Shown here: positions 12,912-23,721 of the stretch, in pieces
Layout: the number at the start of each line of letters is the position of its first letter
Position numbering within the stretch: the first letter of the stretch is position 1
DNA from: Hyaloscypha bicolor E
Taxonomy: Eukaryota; Ascomycota; Leotiomycetes; Helotiales; Hyaloscyphaceae
Length of the DNA stretch: 64,000 bases
Direction of reading: 5' to 3'
NCBI RefSeq assembly: GCF_002865645.1
Contig: NW_020194517.1
Location: forward strand, 496,001 to 560,000
Translations under genes and position numbers: made by a program
Notes under the pieces: model-generated
The model's input: only the letters and a program-made list of their open reading frames with translations
The model's database searches: none
Told to the model about the DNA's origin: nothing

Positions 12912-13062
12912 GTCACAAGTATAATGAATCGTGAGATCATGCAGAATTTCTAATTAATACGAGGTTGCTCCTCGATGATCTTTTCTATGAATAGAATGTG
13001 GCATCTACGTTTGAAGATTACCCATATTTCAAGAATGTGTAAGACATATCATCGTAAGAGTA

Positions 13063-13356
13063 TCACTTTCTAGCTACTTTGCCCTTTTTCAAATTCTGCT
13101 CCCGCGTCTGAGCCTTTCTTTTAAGCCCCTTATGCGGCTTCTCTCCCATATCCTCATCTCCCTCTTCCTCTTCCTCCAAATCGACGGCCCCCATTCCTCC
13201 CTTCTTCTTCAATTTCGCGGCCGTCTGCCTCTCTCTCTGCTTGTCCGCCTTCCTTGTTTTCTTGTCCAACATCACCTTGACTATCCGTGCCGCAATCTCC
13301 TTCTGCGCCGCACCCATCCCTTCCTTTTTCACTTCCTCCCAATCCTCCTCGTTCAT
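13063..13356 (-). CDS. Lys/Glu-rich C-terminal fragment of an unknown protein
   Basis: Frame of 97 aa from the ATG at 13356 (MNEEDWEEVKKEGMG) to the stop at 13063. The frame continues upstream only through a GTG in a tandem repeat. Contents are helical and charged: EIAARIVKVMLDKKTRKADK, an acidic run DLEEEEEGDEDMGEK and a basic end RKAQTREQNLKKGKVARK, a composition typical of nucleolar or RNA-associated proteins. Upstream on the same strand (13400-13560) another frame encodes a Pro/Ser-rich stretch (SNFSSPSPPPKGFSPRPLAP), and an ATG lies at 13763. A longer multi-exon gene is therefore likely, but I could not find junctions that join them. Function unknown. Confidence 0.4.
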   Translation of the reverse strand: MNEEDWEEVKKEGMGAAQKEIAARIVKVMLDKKTRKADKQRERQTAAKLKKKGGMGAVDLEEEEEGDEDMGEKPHKGLKRKAQTREQNLKKGKVARK

Positions 13357-13367
13357 CTCTCCCACCA

Positions 13368-13412
13368 ACACCCCCTCACACCACACCCCCTCACACCACA
13401 CCCCCTCACACC
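13368..13412. repeat. 15-bp tandem repeat, three perfect copies
   Basis: The unit ACACCCCCTCACACC occurs three times without change at 13368-13382, 13383-13397 and 13398-13412. The unit is a multiple of three, so copy-number change would keep frame in any overlapping gene. Confidence 0.9.
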
Positions 13413-14649
13413 ACCAAGATTACTTTGCCCCGTAGGGCGCTTCGTAGCCGGAGCTAAAGGGCGGGGGCTGAAACCCTTCGGAGGAGGAGAGGGAGAGGAG
13501 AAGTTGGAGAGTTGGAGAGTTGGGAGAGGGCTCGACGGTGTTTCTGAGGAGCCACTACCAAAATGATCTTACTTTATGTCACGGCACTTAGTCACAACCA
13601 CAGAAGTTCGAGAAAACATACTCTCAGTTGATTATGGGGGAGGACCAGCCTCGAACCTGAAAGGGGGAGGGACATCAGAGAAGTCTGAGGAGGCCGGGGC
13701 CGCTAGTACAAGTATGTACTGGGAGACGGTTCCAGCTTCTTTGGTATGGTTTATAGTCGACATTTTGATAAGATCACTTATGTATGATGGATGTTGAAGA
13801 CGCCGTTCTGCAACCGCTCATGAAGGCGGAGGGAAAGAACACGCCGAGAGAGATAATTTTTAGTGAGGTACCTTGCCCCCAAACTCCAACTTCGGTCCCA
13901 GCAGCAGAAATCACATTAGCCAAGAAGGGTAGAAATGTTGTTACTGCATAGACTTGCATGCCTGCTTTGATAAAAATTTCTCTGCATTTGGGTGGTGGCA
14001 TCTAAGGGGTTGGCCTTTCTTGATCAGCAAAGGATTTGGCTATTCAAAAGTCTAAAGGGGGAGATGGGGATATCTAGCTGACTGCTGATTGATTTCTGCG
14101 GTCTTAATATGCTGGGCTTTGCATTTACCTTAATCTTTCAATTGATTTGATTGGAGATGTCGTCTTGCTCTGCATTCCGGGAGAGAGCGATTTGATGGCT
14201 TGTACATTTTAATGATACATTGCTTAAAGGTTAGCAAATTCGGCGGGGAGGGCAAGTAAAAGAAACCAAGCAAGTACACATCACTTGGCATGAAAGATCC
14301 CGTAGTAGGCATGGCGGCGATTAAAGTAGAGGATGATTTCATCTGGTAGTCTTGGACTAAGTGTGAATTCGAAAATGCCGTAATATGTTGCACATCGACT
14401 CAGTGGCCCAAAGGCTCTGGTACAATGACGCTTGTCCAATGTTTGCATAGTGAGTGAATATGATTGTGCTACCTCCTTTGTGAGCTCAGCCATGAAAGTG
14501 CCTCGCTGATGGACCCCACTTTTGACGAATCGGGAAGTCGAGCTACACTTCTTAAGATGAACTCCTAGCCTCCGGAAATTACATTTCACTAATAGCCACG
14601 CCCTTGGGCGAGAAGTAACTCTCACGACCCTTTGCGGAAATCTCTCGTC
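13413..14649. other. Unassigned region, possibly 5' exons of the minus-strand gene
   Basis: No gene is supported here on its own. The part to about 13763 may hold 5' exons of the Lys/Glu-rich gene on the minus strand. From 13800 to 14649 the sequence is unremarkable; a 126-codon minus frame at 14281-14661 overlaps the promoter of the next gene and has no recognisable motif. Confidence 0.35.
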
Positions 14650-16561
14650 ATGAATTCTCAAGCCCTTCGATTGCTCTGCCGGTCCAGGCCAAGCATGGCA
14701 TCAAAATCCCTCTTCCTATTCCCCTCGCCCAGTCCAACCTGCAGATTGTTCTCTATGACATCGAGGAGAAATGTAAGAACTACTGAGATGTCAGATGAGC
14801 AGTTGGCTGCTGTGAAAATTAATAGGGAGCGGTTGTGGAAGGATCTTCATTCGACGTGCGAGTGGGGAAAAGGGGAGAGATGGGGAGAGTAAGTGATGAA
14901 TTTCTTGCAAATTTTCCAGGAATTTCTTACATTTCGGACCAAACCGTCCTAAATAATAAATCGGATGCTCTTCACGATTGGTACTACATGCTGAACATCT
15001 TTCAGTGGACCAACAGACATTGGAATGTCACGTTTGACATTAAGTGATGCAGATAAGCAAGTGCGAGATTGGTTCGTGGAGACGACCAAATCTCTTGGTT
15101 GCGATGTAAACATAGATGCTATGGGTGAGTTCTCTAACATTGTATAGTCTTGAGAGCAAAAGCTGAGACTAAATCAGGAAACATATTTGCTGTCAGGCCG
15201 GGAAAGAGGGGAGGGCCACCAACTTATGCTGGGTCTCATATGGATACACAAGTAAGTATTCGATCTTTCGTGGATCAACTATTGACAAATTCAGCCTACC
15301 GGAGGGAGATATGATGGAATTCTTGGAGTTCACGCTGGTATCGAAGTCCTAAAGACCATGAACGATCTGGACATCAAAACAGAGTACGATACTGGAGTAA
15401 TAAACTGGACGAACGAGGAAGGGGCGCGTTTTCCGATCTCTATGGTGTCATCTGGCGTCTGGGCGGGCGCCTATACCCTAGAAAAGGCTCACAATGTCGT
15501 GGAAGTTGGAGGAGGCAAAGCAACGCAAAAGTCTGAGTTGGAAAAAATTGGATATCTTGGTCCTCTTGAAGCAAGCTACAAAGCAAATCCTATAGGAGCT
15601 CACTTTGAGCTTCATATCGAGCAAGGCCCAATCCTTGAGAGCTCTGGTGGGAAGATTGGGGCTGTGGACGGTGCTCAGGCTTATAAATGGTTCACTATCA
15701 CTGTGAAGGGGAAGGATTGTCATACGGGGACGACGGATTTTGAGAATCGTTCGGATGCTATGCTCGCAGCAGCGAAGCTCATCCTACATAGTCACAACAA
15801 GGCTACGGAATATGGGTAGGTGTTGGGGGAGAACCCCTTCCCTATTTTTGACTGTTTCGTGATTTTCTCCCGAGACAATGTCCCAGTTCTCCTGGAACAA
15901 TCTTATTCGAGCAATTGCTGACACCCCCATTACCTAGATGTCTTGCATCCACGGGAATATTGACATTGAGGCCTGGATCAACGAATACTGTCCCCGGTTG
16001 GGTCCAGTTTTCGTTAGACATCAGGTCGAAGGAAGACGCCATAGTCTCGAAACTTGAGGAATCGTTGAAGGAGGACTTCCAACGGATCGCGAGTGGAAAG
16101 GATATTGGTGGCGTTAATGCTCAAGGGACCAAGGGAAGGGGCTGTAGTGTGGAGTGGCAATTCGACACCGATTCTCCAGCAACCAAGTTCCACGAAGACT
16201 GTATTAAGTGCGTTGAAGCAAGTGCTAGGGATATGTTGGGAACGAATGCAGGGTCACAGGTCAAAAGAATGACATCGGGAGCTGGACACGACAGGTGAGA
16301 TGCTCTTGATCCAGGTTCAAACACTGGCTGATATCTTCTAGCGTTTATACATCTAGACACGCCCCGACCTCGATGTAAGTATGGACATAAGAATTATGAA
16401 ATGGTATGCTTACACCTCCTAGGATCTTCGTACCATGTAGAGAAGGAATCTCCCACAACCCGGCTGAATATTGTAGTCCAGAGGATTGCGGAAATGGTGC
16501 ACAGACTTTGCTTGGAGCAATGCTGCGATACGACCGGCTGAGAGCAGAGAAAGGTGCATAA
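14650..16561 (+). CDS. M20-family amidase / N-carbamoyl amino acid hydrolase-like protein
   Basis: Zinc-dependent amidase of the hydantoinase/carbamoylase (HyuC, allantoate amidohydrolase) family, which hydrolyses carbamoyl or ureido C-N bonds. Seven exons: 14650-14888, 15006-15124, 15178-15251, 15295-15815, 15938-16294, 16342-16374 (33 nt) and 16423-16561; 493 aa. Metal ligands and family blocks are present: AGSHMDTQPTGGRYDGILG, INWTNEEGARFPISMVSSG, AHFELHIEQGP, KDCHTGTTDFENRSDAML, CLASTGILTLRPGSTNTVPG and the C-terminal GAGHDSVYTSRHAPTSM. The gene looks intact. The N-terminal 45 residues are Arg/Ser-rich without acids (MNSQALRLLCRSRPSMASKS), compatible with a mitochondrial presequence. The start ATG at 14650 is preceded only by a TTG. 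Exact substrate unknown; pyrimidine or purine nitrogen salvage is the usual context. Confidence 0.93.
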
Positions 16562-16727
16562 TTGAAACAACATCACCCATTGGAAATAGATATGCTAGAG
16601 ATAACAGCATCTGCACTTCTTTCAAGAGAACCCCTCTATCAATTCGCCTATCGATTTGTGACACAATGCTCGCAAAAACTGCCCTTTCTCCCTCGCCCGA
16701 TTCTTCCTCAGTACAATCCTAAAGCAT

Positions 16728-17215
16728 CTACTGATCCAGTCTCGTGGGAAATGTTCCGTTGCCTGCAAGGTATTGTAAGTTTGGGGCGAAGGGTCGTTCA
16801 ATAACGAGCTACTGACTGCGCTGATCATCCCATCTCTCACACCAGGCACTTGGACACAAGGATCGATAAGCCAAGAAGAACTATATTATCCATCAGAACG
16901 TATCCCCTCAGCTCCAACGAGCTCCACATACTTGACGGCAAGGTGCGAAGTCCTCGCCCTTGGCTAGGATGCACTTGTGGTAATCGACATAGTTTTGCCA
17001 GCAATGCTTGGTCTGGTTCTGGTTCGGGAAGCGGGCGTCGAAGCCTATAATTCCAAAAGTCAATTGTATTCAGTCGACCTCGGAAGGAGTGTAGCTACCA
17101 GCTACGGTAAAAGTTAGCAATCAGACCATTTTCTTCCGGAGGGCGGGAGTACAGGAGCTTGGAGCTTACCAGTGACGAACTTGAAGGGCTTGGTCTCGCG
17201 TTCTCCGTCAGACAT
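16728..17215 (-). CDS. COX12: Cytochrome c oxidase subunit 6B (Cox12)
   Basis: Small intermembrane-space subunit of respiratory complex IV. Four exons read on the minus strand: 17215-17170, 17044-16932, 16880-16817 and 16762-16728; 85 aa, the usual length. The protein starts [16 protein letters not shown] and carries the family block [20 protein letters not shown]. The twin cysteine motif is complete: C-x9-C in [12 protein letters not shown] and C-x10-C in [12 protein letters not shown]. The last two exons are short; the model was fixed by frame and by the block [10 protein letters not shown]. The C-terminus is [10 protein letters not shown]. Donor 3 is GTCAGT. The 3' end faces the M20 gene, and the 5' end shares a 226-bp spacer with the NDUFA4-like gene. 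Confidence 0.95.
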
Positions 17216-17441
17216 GGTTGCGATTGTATTTCGAGAGTGTGAGTGGAGAGAAGCTGGGGTCTTGTGGAGGTTCAATTGGAAGGAAGAGGAGTGAGGTCGT
17301 CGTTCATCGAGAGGTTCGGGTTCGGCTAGCCCGCGGACTAGCGCGCAACGCAGGTCCGCTCAAACTCAGACCACCTGAAGCTCCCTCCAACTTCAAAGAA
17401 GAAGCTATTAGACCTCGGATTCGACCGGCAAAACAATCACC
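17216..17441. promoter_or_regulatory. Shared promoter of COX12 and the NDUFA4-like gene
   Basis: The two ATGs are only 226 bp apart and point away from each other, so the regulatory DNA must be shared or abutting. It contains CTAGCCCGCGGACTAGCGCG, a GC-rich near-palindrome around 17325-17345. No TATA box is evident. Confidence 0.6.
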
Positions 17442-17908
17442 ATGCAGCCAAGTATCGCCCTCAGAATGTTCCAGCCGACGAAGCGGATGATGGCTGTGCC
17501 GGTACGTTGACGGACCCTTCAATTGAAGCTTTAAGAGACTGACGATGTTTGCTTTTGCAGAAGGAGGAGCAGAGTGGTACGTGATACGATTCCTCTCGAG
17601 AAGGCAGAAGCTTGCACGGAGATAGCGATTGTTCAATTGGGCGTACGGGACGGGGTCAAGGATGGACAGAGGCTGATGCAAGGACTCCGCAGCTCACACT
17701 ATCTCGCAACGACTACGAACTCTCAAGAGAATTCCCCCGGAGTTGATTCCCCTCGGTATACCGGCTTCTATCTCCCGGCATTGAAGGGTATTAATATATC
17801 GCAGGAATCGTGGTGGGAATTGCTGTCGGATTTGCCGGGTACTCAATGGCCCGCAAGTTGGTGGTTGACAAGCAGATCCGTCTTTCTCGTCAAAACAGAA
17901 AGGACTAG
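17442..17908 (+). CDS. NDUFA4/MLRQ (B12D-family) mitochondrial subunit
   Basis: Small single-TM inner membrane protein of the MLRQ/B12D family, associated with respiratory complexes I or IV. Four exons: 17442-17501, 17561-17576 (16 nt), 17693-17755 and 17805-17908; 80 aa. It starts MQPSIALRMFQPTKRMM, an amphipathic presequence-like segment. The family part follows: LKRIPPELIPLGIVVGIAVG with the TM helix, then ARKLVVDKQIRLSRQ. Exon 3 is entered at the second acceptor CCGCAG (17692); the first AAG acceptor would break the frame. The context next to COX12 supports a respiratory role. Whether the fungal protein belongs to complex I or IV cannot be told. Confidence 0.85.
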
Positions 17909-18186
17909 GGGGGAGGAACTGCGAGGGAAGTTAAAAATCGCTGCTAGTCTAGAGATTAGCGGTTTTGGAATATGCAGATTGAACAAGAGAAGCAAGAGCG
18001 GGTGTACAGCGTAAATCGCTTCTTGTTGTTTGGCATCCACACACAGCTTCTTGACCACTCAACCTGCGATAGTGAAAAATGAGCAGTAGCATAAGGTGTC
18101 CTTCCTTGAAACGCCTTGCAATTTCCCTATCTCTCTGAACGCCACCCATGCATATCCCATCGTGAAAATGGAAGGACCAAACTTCT

Positions 18187-18763
18187 TCATGCTGGCTTGG
18201 GCCCAGCAACATCCAAACCTTCTAAGCCTTGCATGGGATCATCAGGCCTATTTGCACCTGTTTGTGCTCTCTCTGTTGCTAACTTATCCTCCTCACTCAC
18301 AGCATTCTCTGCAAGCCAGCCCTCCTAGCACCAAACAGTCAGCAGCTGTATTGCCAAGAGAATGGAAAACCAAAGAACAGATGGATCTACCTGCTCCCAT
18401 AATGCAGTCTTGCTTCCAAGGCCTTCATTGACGTTCTTTGGAGGCTTCGCAGCTGAAACTTTGATTACTCTACCAAAGACTTCTGACTGATCCATGTTGT
18501 CGATGGCATCTTTCGTATCTTCTGGGTCCTCAAATTCCACATACCCAAATCCTCGGTGAAGCTCAGTAGAGTTTGGGCCTTCAGGCTTACTGTGAAACGT
18601 TAGAGAAATGTCCTACTTGGTCTGCAGCTCTCAAAATGTACGGGATGGAGACGTCTGCAATTTCACCAAAGGGTAGGAACACAGCCTCGAGGTTTGCGGC
18701 GGTGACCATCGGCGCTAGACCACCAACATACACAGTAGCTTTCCATCTTGCTTGATCCGACAT
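18187..18763 (-). CDS. RRM protein related to the RNA-binding domain of PPIE/Cyp33
   Basis: Three exons: 18763-18642, 18589-18391 and 18324-18187; 152 aa. It has one RNA recognition motif: RNP2 ATVYVGGL near residue 9 and RNP1 RGFGYVEF near residue 55, followed by DAIDNMDQSEVFGRVIKVSA. These match the RRM of human cyclophilin E. The tail after the RRM keeps a Trp-x-Trp-Leu-type element (ALWEQEGWLAENA), also found behind the PPIE RRM. No cyclophilin domain follows, so in this genome the RRM is a stand-alone protein, probably a spliceosome-associated factor. Exon 3 ends with VAGPKPA. The 5' end faces SEC31 across 307 bp. Confidence 0.88.
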
Positions 18764-19070
18764 CTTTCAAATCCCGATGCGTCTTTGAGAAGCAACTTGA
18801 AAAGTTGATATCACGTTTTATAATTTTCGCGTAGCCTCGTCACGTGCAGGCTGCAACCGTGAGGCGTGGGGATGTTTAAATCTGTCCACCCGACTTGGAA
18901 CGCAGCTAAGATCGTCATACTCTCTGGACCTCCTGGACTTCGCATTTTTCCTTTCAAGTTGCGTGTCCTTTACGTTCAGTATTCCTCCTTCACGTTGCCT
19001 TTTCTAGCGGTAGAAAAGGTGTGAGCATTCTTTCAGCGAGCATTGGATTTCAGGACAACACATCAACAAG
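18764..19070. promoter_or_regulatory. Divergent promoter of the RRM gene and SEC31
   Basis: The 307-bp spacer between the two ATGs includes GTCACGTGCAGG at about 18839 (an E-box, CACGTG) and a CT-rich leader before SEC31. No further element is called. Confidence 0.45.
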
Positions 19071-22000
19071 ATGGTGCGGTTACGGGAGATCCCCAGGACC
19101 GCAGCCTTTGCCTGGTCGCCTGGAGCGGAGATTCCTTTGGTGGTAACTGGTACAAGAGCTGGCGCAGTTGATGCAGACTTCTCTGATGAGACCAAGTTGG
19201 AGCTTTGGGACCTGAGTTTGGACAACCTCGAGCAAGGTGTTGAGCTCCAGCCCATTGCAAGCCTAAGCACAGATTCAAGGTATATATCTATATGAATACA
19301 AGTGTTAAGGATGTTAACTAATTTATTCTCTGCCTAGGTTCCACGATATTGCGTGGGGTCCTGCCTCCGCAGATCATCCAAGGGGCATAATTGCTGGGGC
19401 TTTAGAGAATGGCTCTTTGGACTTGTGGGATGCCGAGAAGCTCATTAAAGGAGCAGACGATGCATTCATGTCACGGACAACGAAACACTCAGGCGCGATC
19501 AAGTCACTTCAGTTCAATCCGATCAAGCCGCATATTCTGGCTACAGCAGGCGCAAAGGGGGAACTCTTCATTTATGACCTCAACGATATATCAACGCCTT
19601 TCAGATTGGGCACAGCTGCAGCACGATCTGACGACCTCGAATGCATTGCATGGAACAGGAAGGTTTCCCATATCTTGGCGACAGGAGGAAGTGGGGGATT
19701 TGTTACCGTCTGGGATTTAAAAACCAAGAAGGCATCTCTGACCCTGAACAACAACCGAAAGGCTGTGGGAGCCATTGCATGGGATCCTAATAATGCCACG
19801 AAGTTGTTGACCGCAACGCCCGATGATTCAGCACCAGTTATCCTCTTGTGGGATCTGCGGAACTCGAATGCACCAGAAAGGACACTACAAGGGCATGATC
19901 AGGGTATATTGTCACTTTCATGGTGTGAGCAAGACAGTGACCTCTTGTTGTCTTGTGGGAAGGATAATAGAACGCTTCTCTGGAACCCACAGACTGGGGA
20001 ACGCCTAGGGGAATTTCCTGAAGTTACCAACTGGACTTTCCAGACCCGGTTCAACCCTCATAACCCCGCGCTCTCTGCAACCGCTTCTTTCGATGGGAAG
20101 ATCTCCATACAGACTTTGCAGAACACCAATTCTACAGCCACTCAGACGCCAGTACAGGGACCTGTGGATGGTGAGGATTTCTTTACAAAAGCACAAACCC
20201 AACCACAAGGGGCCTCATTCTCGCTGAAGAAAGCTCCAAAATGGCTCGAGCGACCTGCAGGAGCGTCTTTTGGATTCGGCGGAAAGCTGGTAAGCTTCAG
20301 CTTGCTACCAGCAGTAGCCGGACAGAATAGGTCGTCCAAAATCCAAATCTCGCACTTCTCAGTCGATAGTGATGTAGGTTCAGCTACTGAGTCCTTTGAG
20401 AAAGCTCTTGTTGCTGGAGACATCAACAGTATCTGCCAAACGCACATCTCACAGGCAAAAACGGAAGAGGAGAAGGCGGATTGGCAGGTCATTGAGACTC
20501 TCATTGCTGAGAATCCTCGGAAGCGTGTTACAGAGTTTCTCGGATTCACAGACGTTGTTGGTGAAGCCACCAATGACATTACAGACCTTGATTTGGATGA
20601 ATCCAAGGCTGACGCCAGTACGGAGGGAACCAACGGAGCAGCAACCAAGAATAGTCGATTATCTACCCTGTTCGCGGATGGTGCTGATGGAGACGACTTC
20701 TTGTCTAACATTACAGCGACCAAAGGTGCTAAGACCGATAATCCATTCGATCTATTCTCCGAGACGGACTCTGCCTCTGAGAAGCAGATCACGAAAGCTT
20801 TGATGCTTGGTCAATTTGAAAAGGCCATGACCATTTGTCTTAAAGAAGACCGCATTGCCGATGCTCTGATCATTGCCAACTGTGGTGGCAAGGAATTGCT
20901 CGAGAAAGCCCAATCAGCCTACCTATCAAGGAAAACCGAGGGTCCCAACTACCTGCGCCTCTTGACCTCCGTGATTGGGAAGAATCTTTGGGATGTGGTT
21001 TACAATGCCAATCTCTTTAACTGGAAGGAGGCAATGGCTACTTTGTGCACTTACGCCGACCCGAACGAGTTCCCGGACCTGTGTGAGGCTTTGGGAGACC
21101 GAGTTATGGAAACTGGTTCCCTCAAAGATGCATCTTTCTGCTACTTGGTGGGATCAAAGCTTGAGAAAGTCATCACAATCTGGATTACAGAGTTGCAAGC
21201 GGCTGAGAAAGCAGGAATCGAGGATCTTTCTGGAGACTCAACATTCTCGGTCCATGCTCGTTCACTACAGAACTTCATCGAGAAAGTCACAGTTTTCCGA
21301 GATGTTACCAAATTCCAGGATACCGAGAAAAGCTTAACCTCAGACTGGAAACTTGCTCCCCTGTACCACCGATACACGGAATACGCTGACATTGTTGCCG
21401 CTCACGGTCACTTGTCCATTGCCGAGAGATATCTTGATCTCCTGCCAACTCAGTATCCTGCTGCTGAGGTTGCAAGGAACCGAGTGAAGCTTGCCTCGAG
21501 AAGAGCGGCTCCAGCACCACAAGCCGCTCAACAACAATCAACAACGAGAACGTCTTCGCGCGCCCAGCCAGCCGTTGGGTACCAGTCTAATCCATTAGGA
21601 ACATCAGTTGCCAACCCTAAACGACCAGCTTCCAACACTTATGCACCACCAGCAGCCTCTACACCTGCCACAAATCCTTACGCGCCTTCTGCCAATTCTT
21701 ATGCTCCACAGCAACCACAAGGCTACCAGCCGCCACAGCAGCAAACCAGCTATGGTGCAGGGTATGGAGCAGGTTATGGTGCTCCTTCTGGAGCCTATGG
21801 GACACCTCCATCGTTCGGGGCACCCCCTCGGAACCCAACCCCATCTGCGCCGCCGCCGCCGCCGCCACGTGCAAAGGATGCTGGGCAATGGAACGATACT
21901 CCGATGGTGACCCAGCCCAAGATTGCCCGCAGAAGCACTCCTTCAGCGGCTCCCATCACGTCTCCTTTTCCCAATCAGCAAAATCTTTCCATGCCTCCGC

Positions 22001-22947
22001 CAATGCCTGCATATGGTCAAAGAGCAACACCAACACCACCTCCCCCGCCACCAAAGGGTCCCGCTCCACCTCGCATGACCTCACCACTGGCAGGCGGACC
22101 CCCGCACTCTTTCCAACAACCTGGTCGGCCATCTTCTTCAGCCGCAAACCAATACTCTCCTACTGTTAGATCCCCAGGGCAGACTTTCGGACAACCTGCA
22201 CCGCCACCAACGATTCCTAGAGGCCAATCACCATATAATGCTCCGCCAGCAGGGCAACTACCTTCAAACAGATACGCTCCTGCACCAGCCGCGCAACAAT
22301 ATTCCCAATCACCCGGGCCACAATCGTCAATTGCACCACCTCCACAGGGCGGAAATCGACCTCCACCCCCCGCAAACCCATATGCGCCCTCCCAGTCTCC
22401 GTATGAAGCTAGTCAGCCTCCACCAGGCCCTTTCCAAAATCAAGGGCCTCCACCTGCTTCTCAAGGGCCACCCCAAGGACCACCTCAAGGATCTCGACCG
22501 CCCACCGGACCACCACCTAGAGCCGCGGCGGCTGCTCCCCCGAAAGCCAAGCATCCCGCGGGAGACAGATCTCACATCCCAGCATCTGCTCAGAGAATGG
22601 TAGACATTTTCAGCAATGATATGCAACGAGTTGCTTCCAAGGCCCCTGTTTCCTTTGCTCCGCAAGTGAAGGACACTCAGAAGCGACTAAATATTCTGTT
22701 TGACCATTTAAATAACGGAGAGCTTCTGAAGCCGGATACCATTGAGAGACTCAATGAGCTCGCAGAAGCTCTGCAATCCAAGAACTACGACGTTGCCCAG
22801 AGATTGCAAGTGGATATTCAACGTGAGAAGACAGATGAATGCGGGAATTGGATGGTGAGTGGATTGTTCCTACATTCATGTTCAAAACTAATTGTTGTCT
22901 AGGTCGGTGTAAAAAGACTAGTGAGCATGAGCAAAGCTACTCCTTAG
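19071..22947 (+). CDS. SEC31: COPII coat outer-cage protein Sec31
   Basis: With Sec13 forms the outer cage of COPII vesicles leaving the ER. Exons 19071-19279, 19338-22854 and 22903-22947; 1256 aa, normal for fungal Sec31. The start [20 protein letters not shown] leads a seven-bladed WD40 propeller to about residue 340 (repeats such as [19 protein letters not shown] and [20 protein letters not shown]). An alpha-solenoid (ACE1) with [22 protein letters not shown] helices follows; [20 protein letters not shown] lies near residue 550. A Pro/Gln/Tyr-rich disordered region, about 790-1140, binds the Sec23/24 layer. The C-terminal helical SRA1-like domain (about 1145-1256) contains [20 protein letters not shown]. 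The last exon is only 15 codons, ending [14 protein letters not shown]. Confidence 0.97.
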
Positions 22948-23721
22948 ACAGAGCGAGGACAGCACAAGAGATGATGGAAGGGATATTAGAGCGTGACATG
23001 AAATCGCAACGGAAAGCATATGTAAAAACAATGAAAGTCTTTGCAAGAAACGATGCTCTCCAGTGTCCCATCCTCTCTAGATGAATGATAATGTTGTCTA
23101 GTCTTCTGATCTTCCTGGTGGCTAAAACTGCATCTTTCGTACCAACAGTCAGACAAATTCTTCCGCAACTTCATCGTTCTTTGAAGCTACCAAAGTAAGC
23201 CTCCATTTCTCTTTACCTCATATTATGGCACTGTATCCGTCCAATGCTATGCTGATTACTTGTGATATCATCGGGGCAGGAGGAACGATAAGTGACCACA
23301 AATGCATCTACTCCTTGAACTTTCCAACCATATTTGCATATCTTCCATTACTGTCATTTCACCAACCCGATTGTCCAGACACCCCTATTTTAAGGTAGCT
23401 AAAATGTGAGCAAAGCGATTCGTAGGAAGGGATCGTTTGGGATTTGAGGGGGATTGGGGCTGGGCGTTGGGGGAGGGAATCGTTAGGATGCGCAATGAGT
23501 TTCATTTTGACAACTGTTCCAGACCACTGAGAACACTGCGGCTGTCACTTCATCTGTTACACATTGAGCTTGGTACAATTGAAGATTTGTGCTCTTAATG
23601 CGATTGATGTTTTTCAGACCTACTGACCGCTAGACCAGCCCCAGTTCACTCCATGCCACGCCCTTAACGCCACGCTTGCTGAGAAAAAAGATTTCGAAAG
23701 TGCTCCGTAGAACTGAATCAT
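22948..23721. other. Intergenic, convergent 3' ends
   Basis: 774 bp between the SEC31 stop and the SDE2 stop. The sequence is AT-rich with short purine runs near 23430. A short frame at 22839-23084 is the SEC31 3' end read in another frame. No gene or RNA is seen. Confidence 0.5.

Noticed and set aside
14281..14661. 126-codon minus-strand frame
   Set aside because: It overlaps the 5' end and promoter of the intact M20 amidase gene and contains no recognisable sequence.
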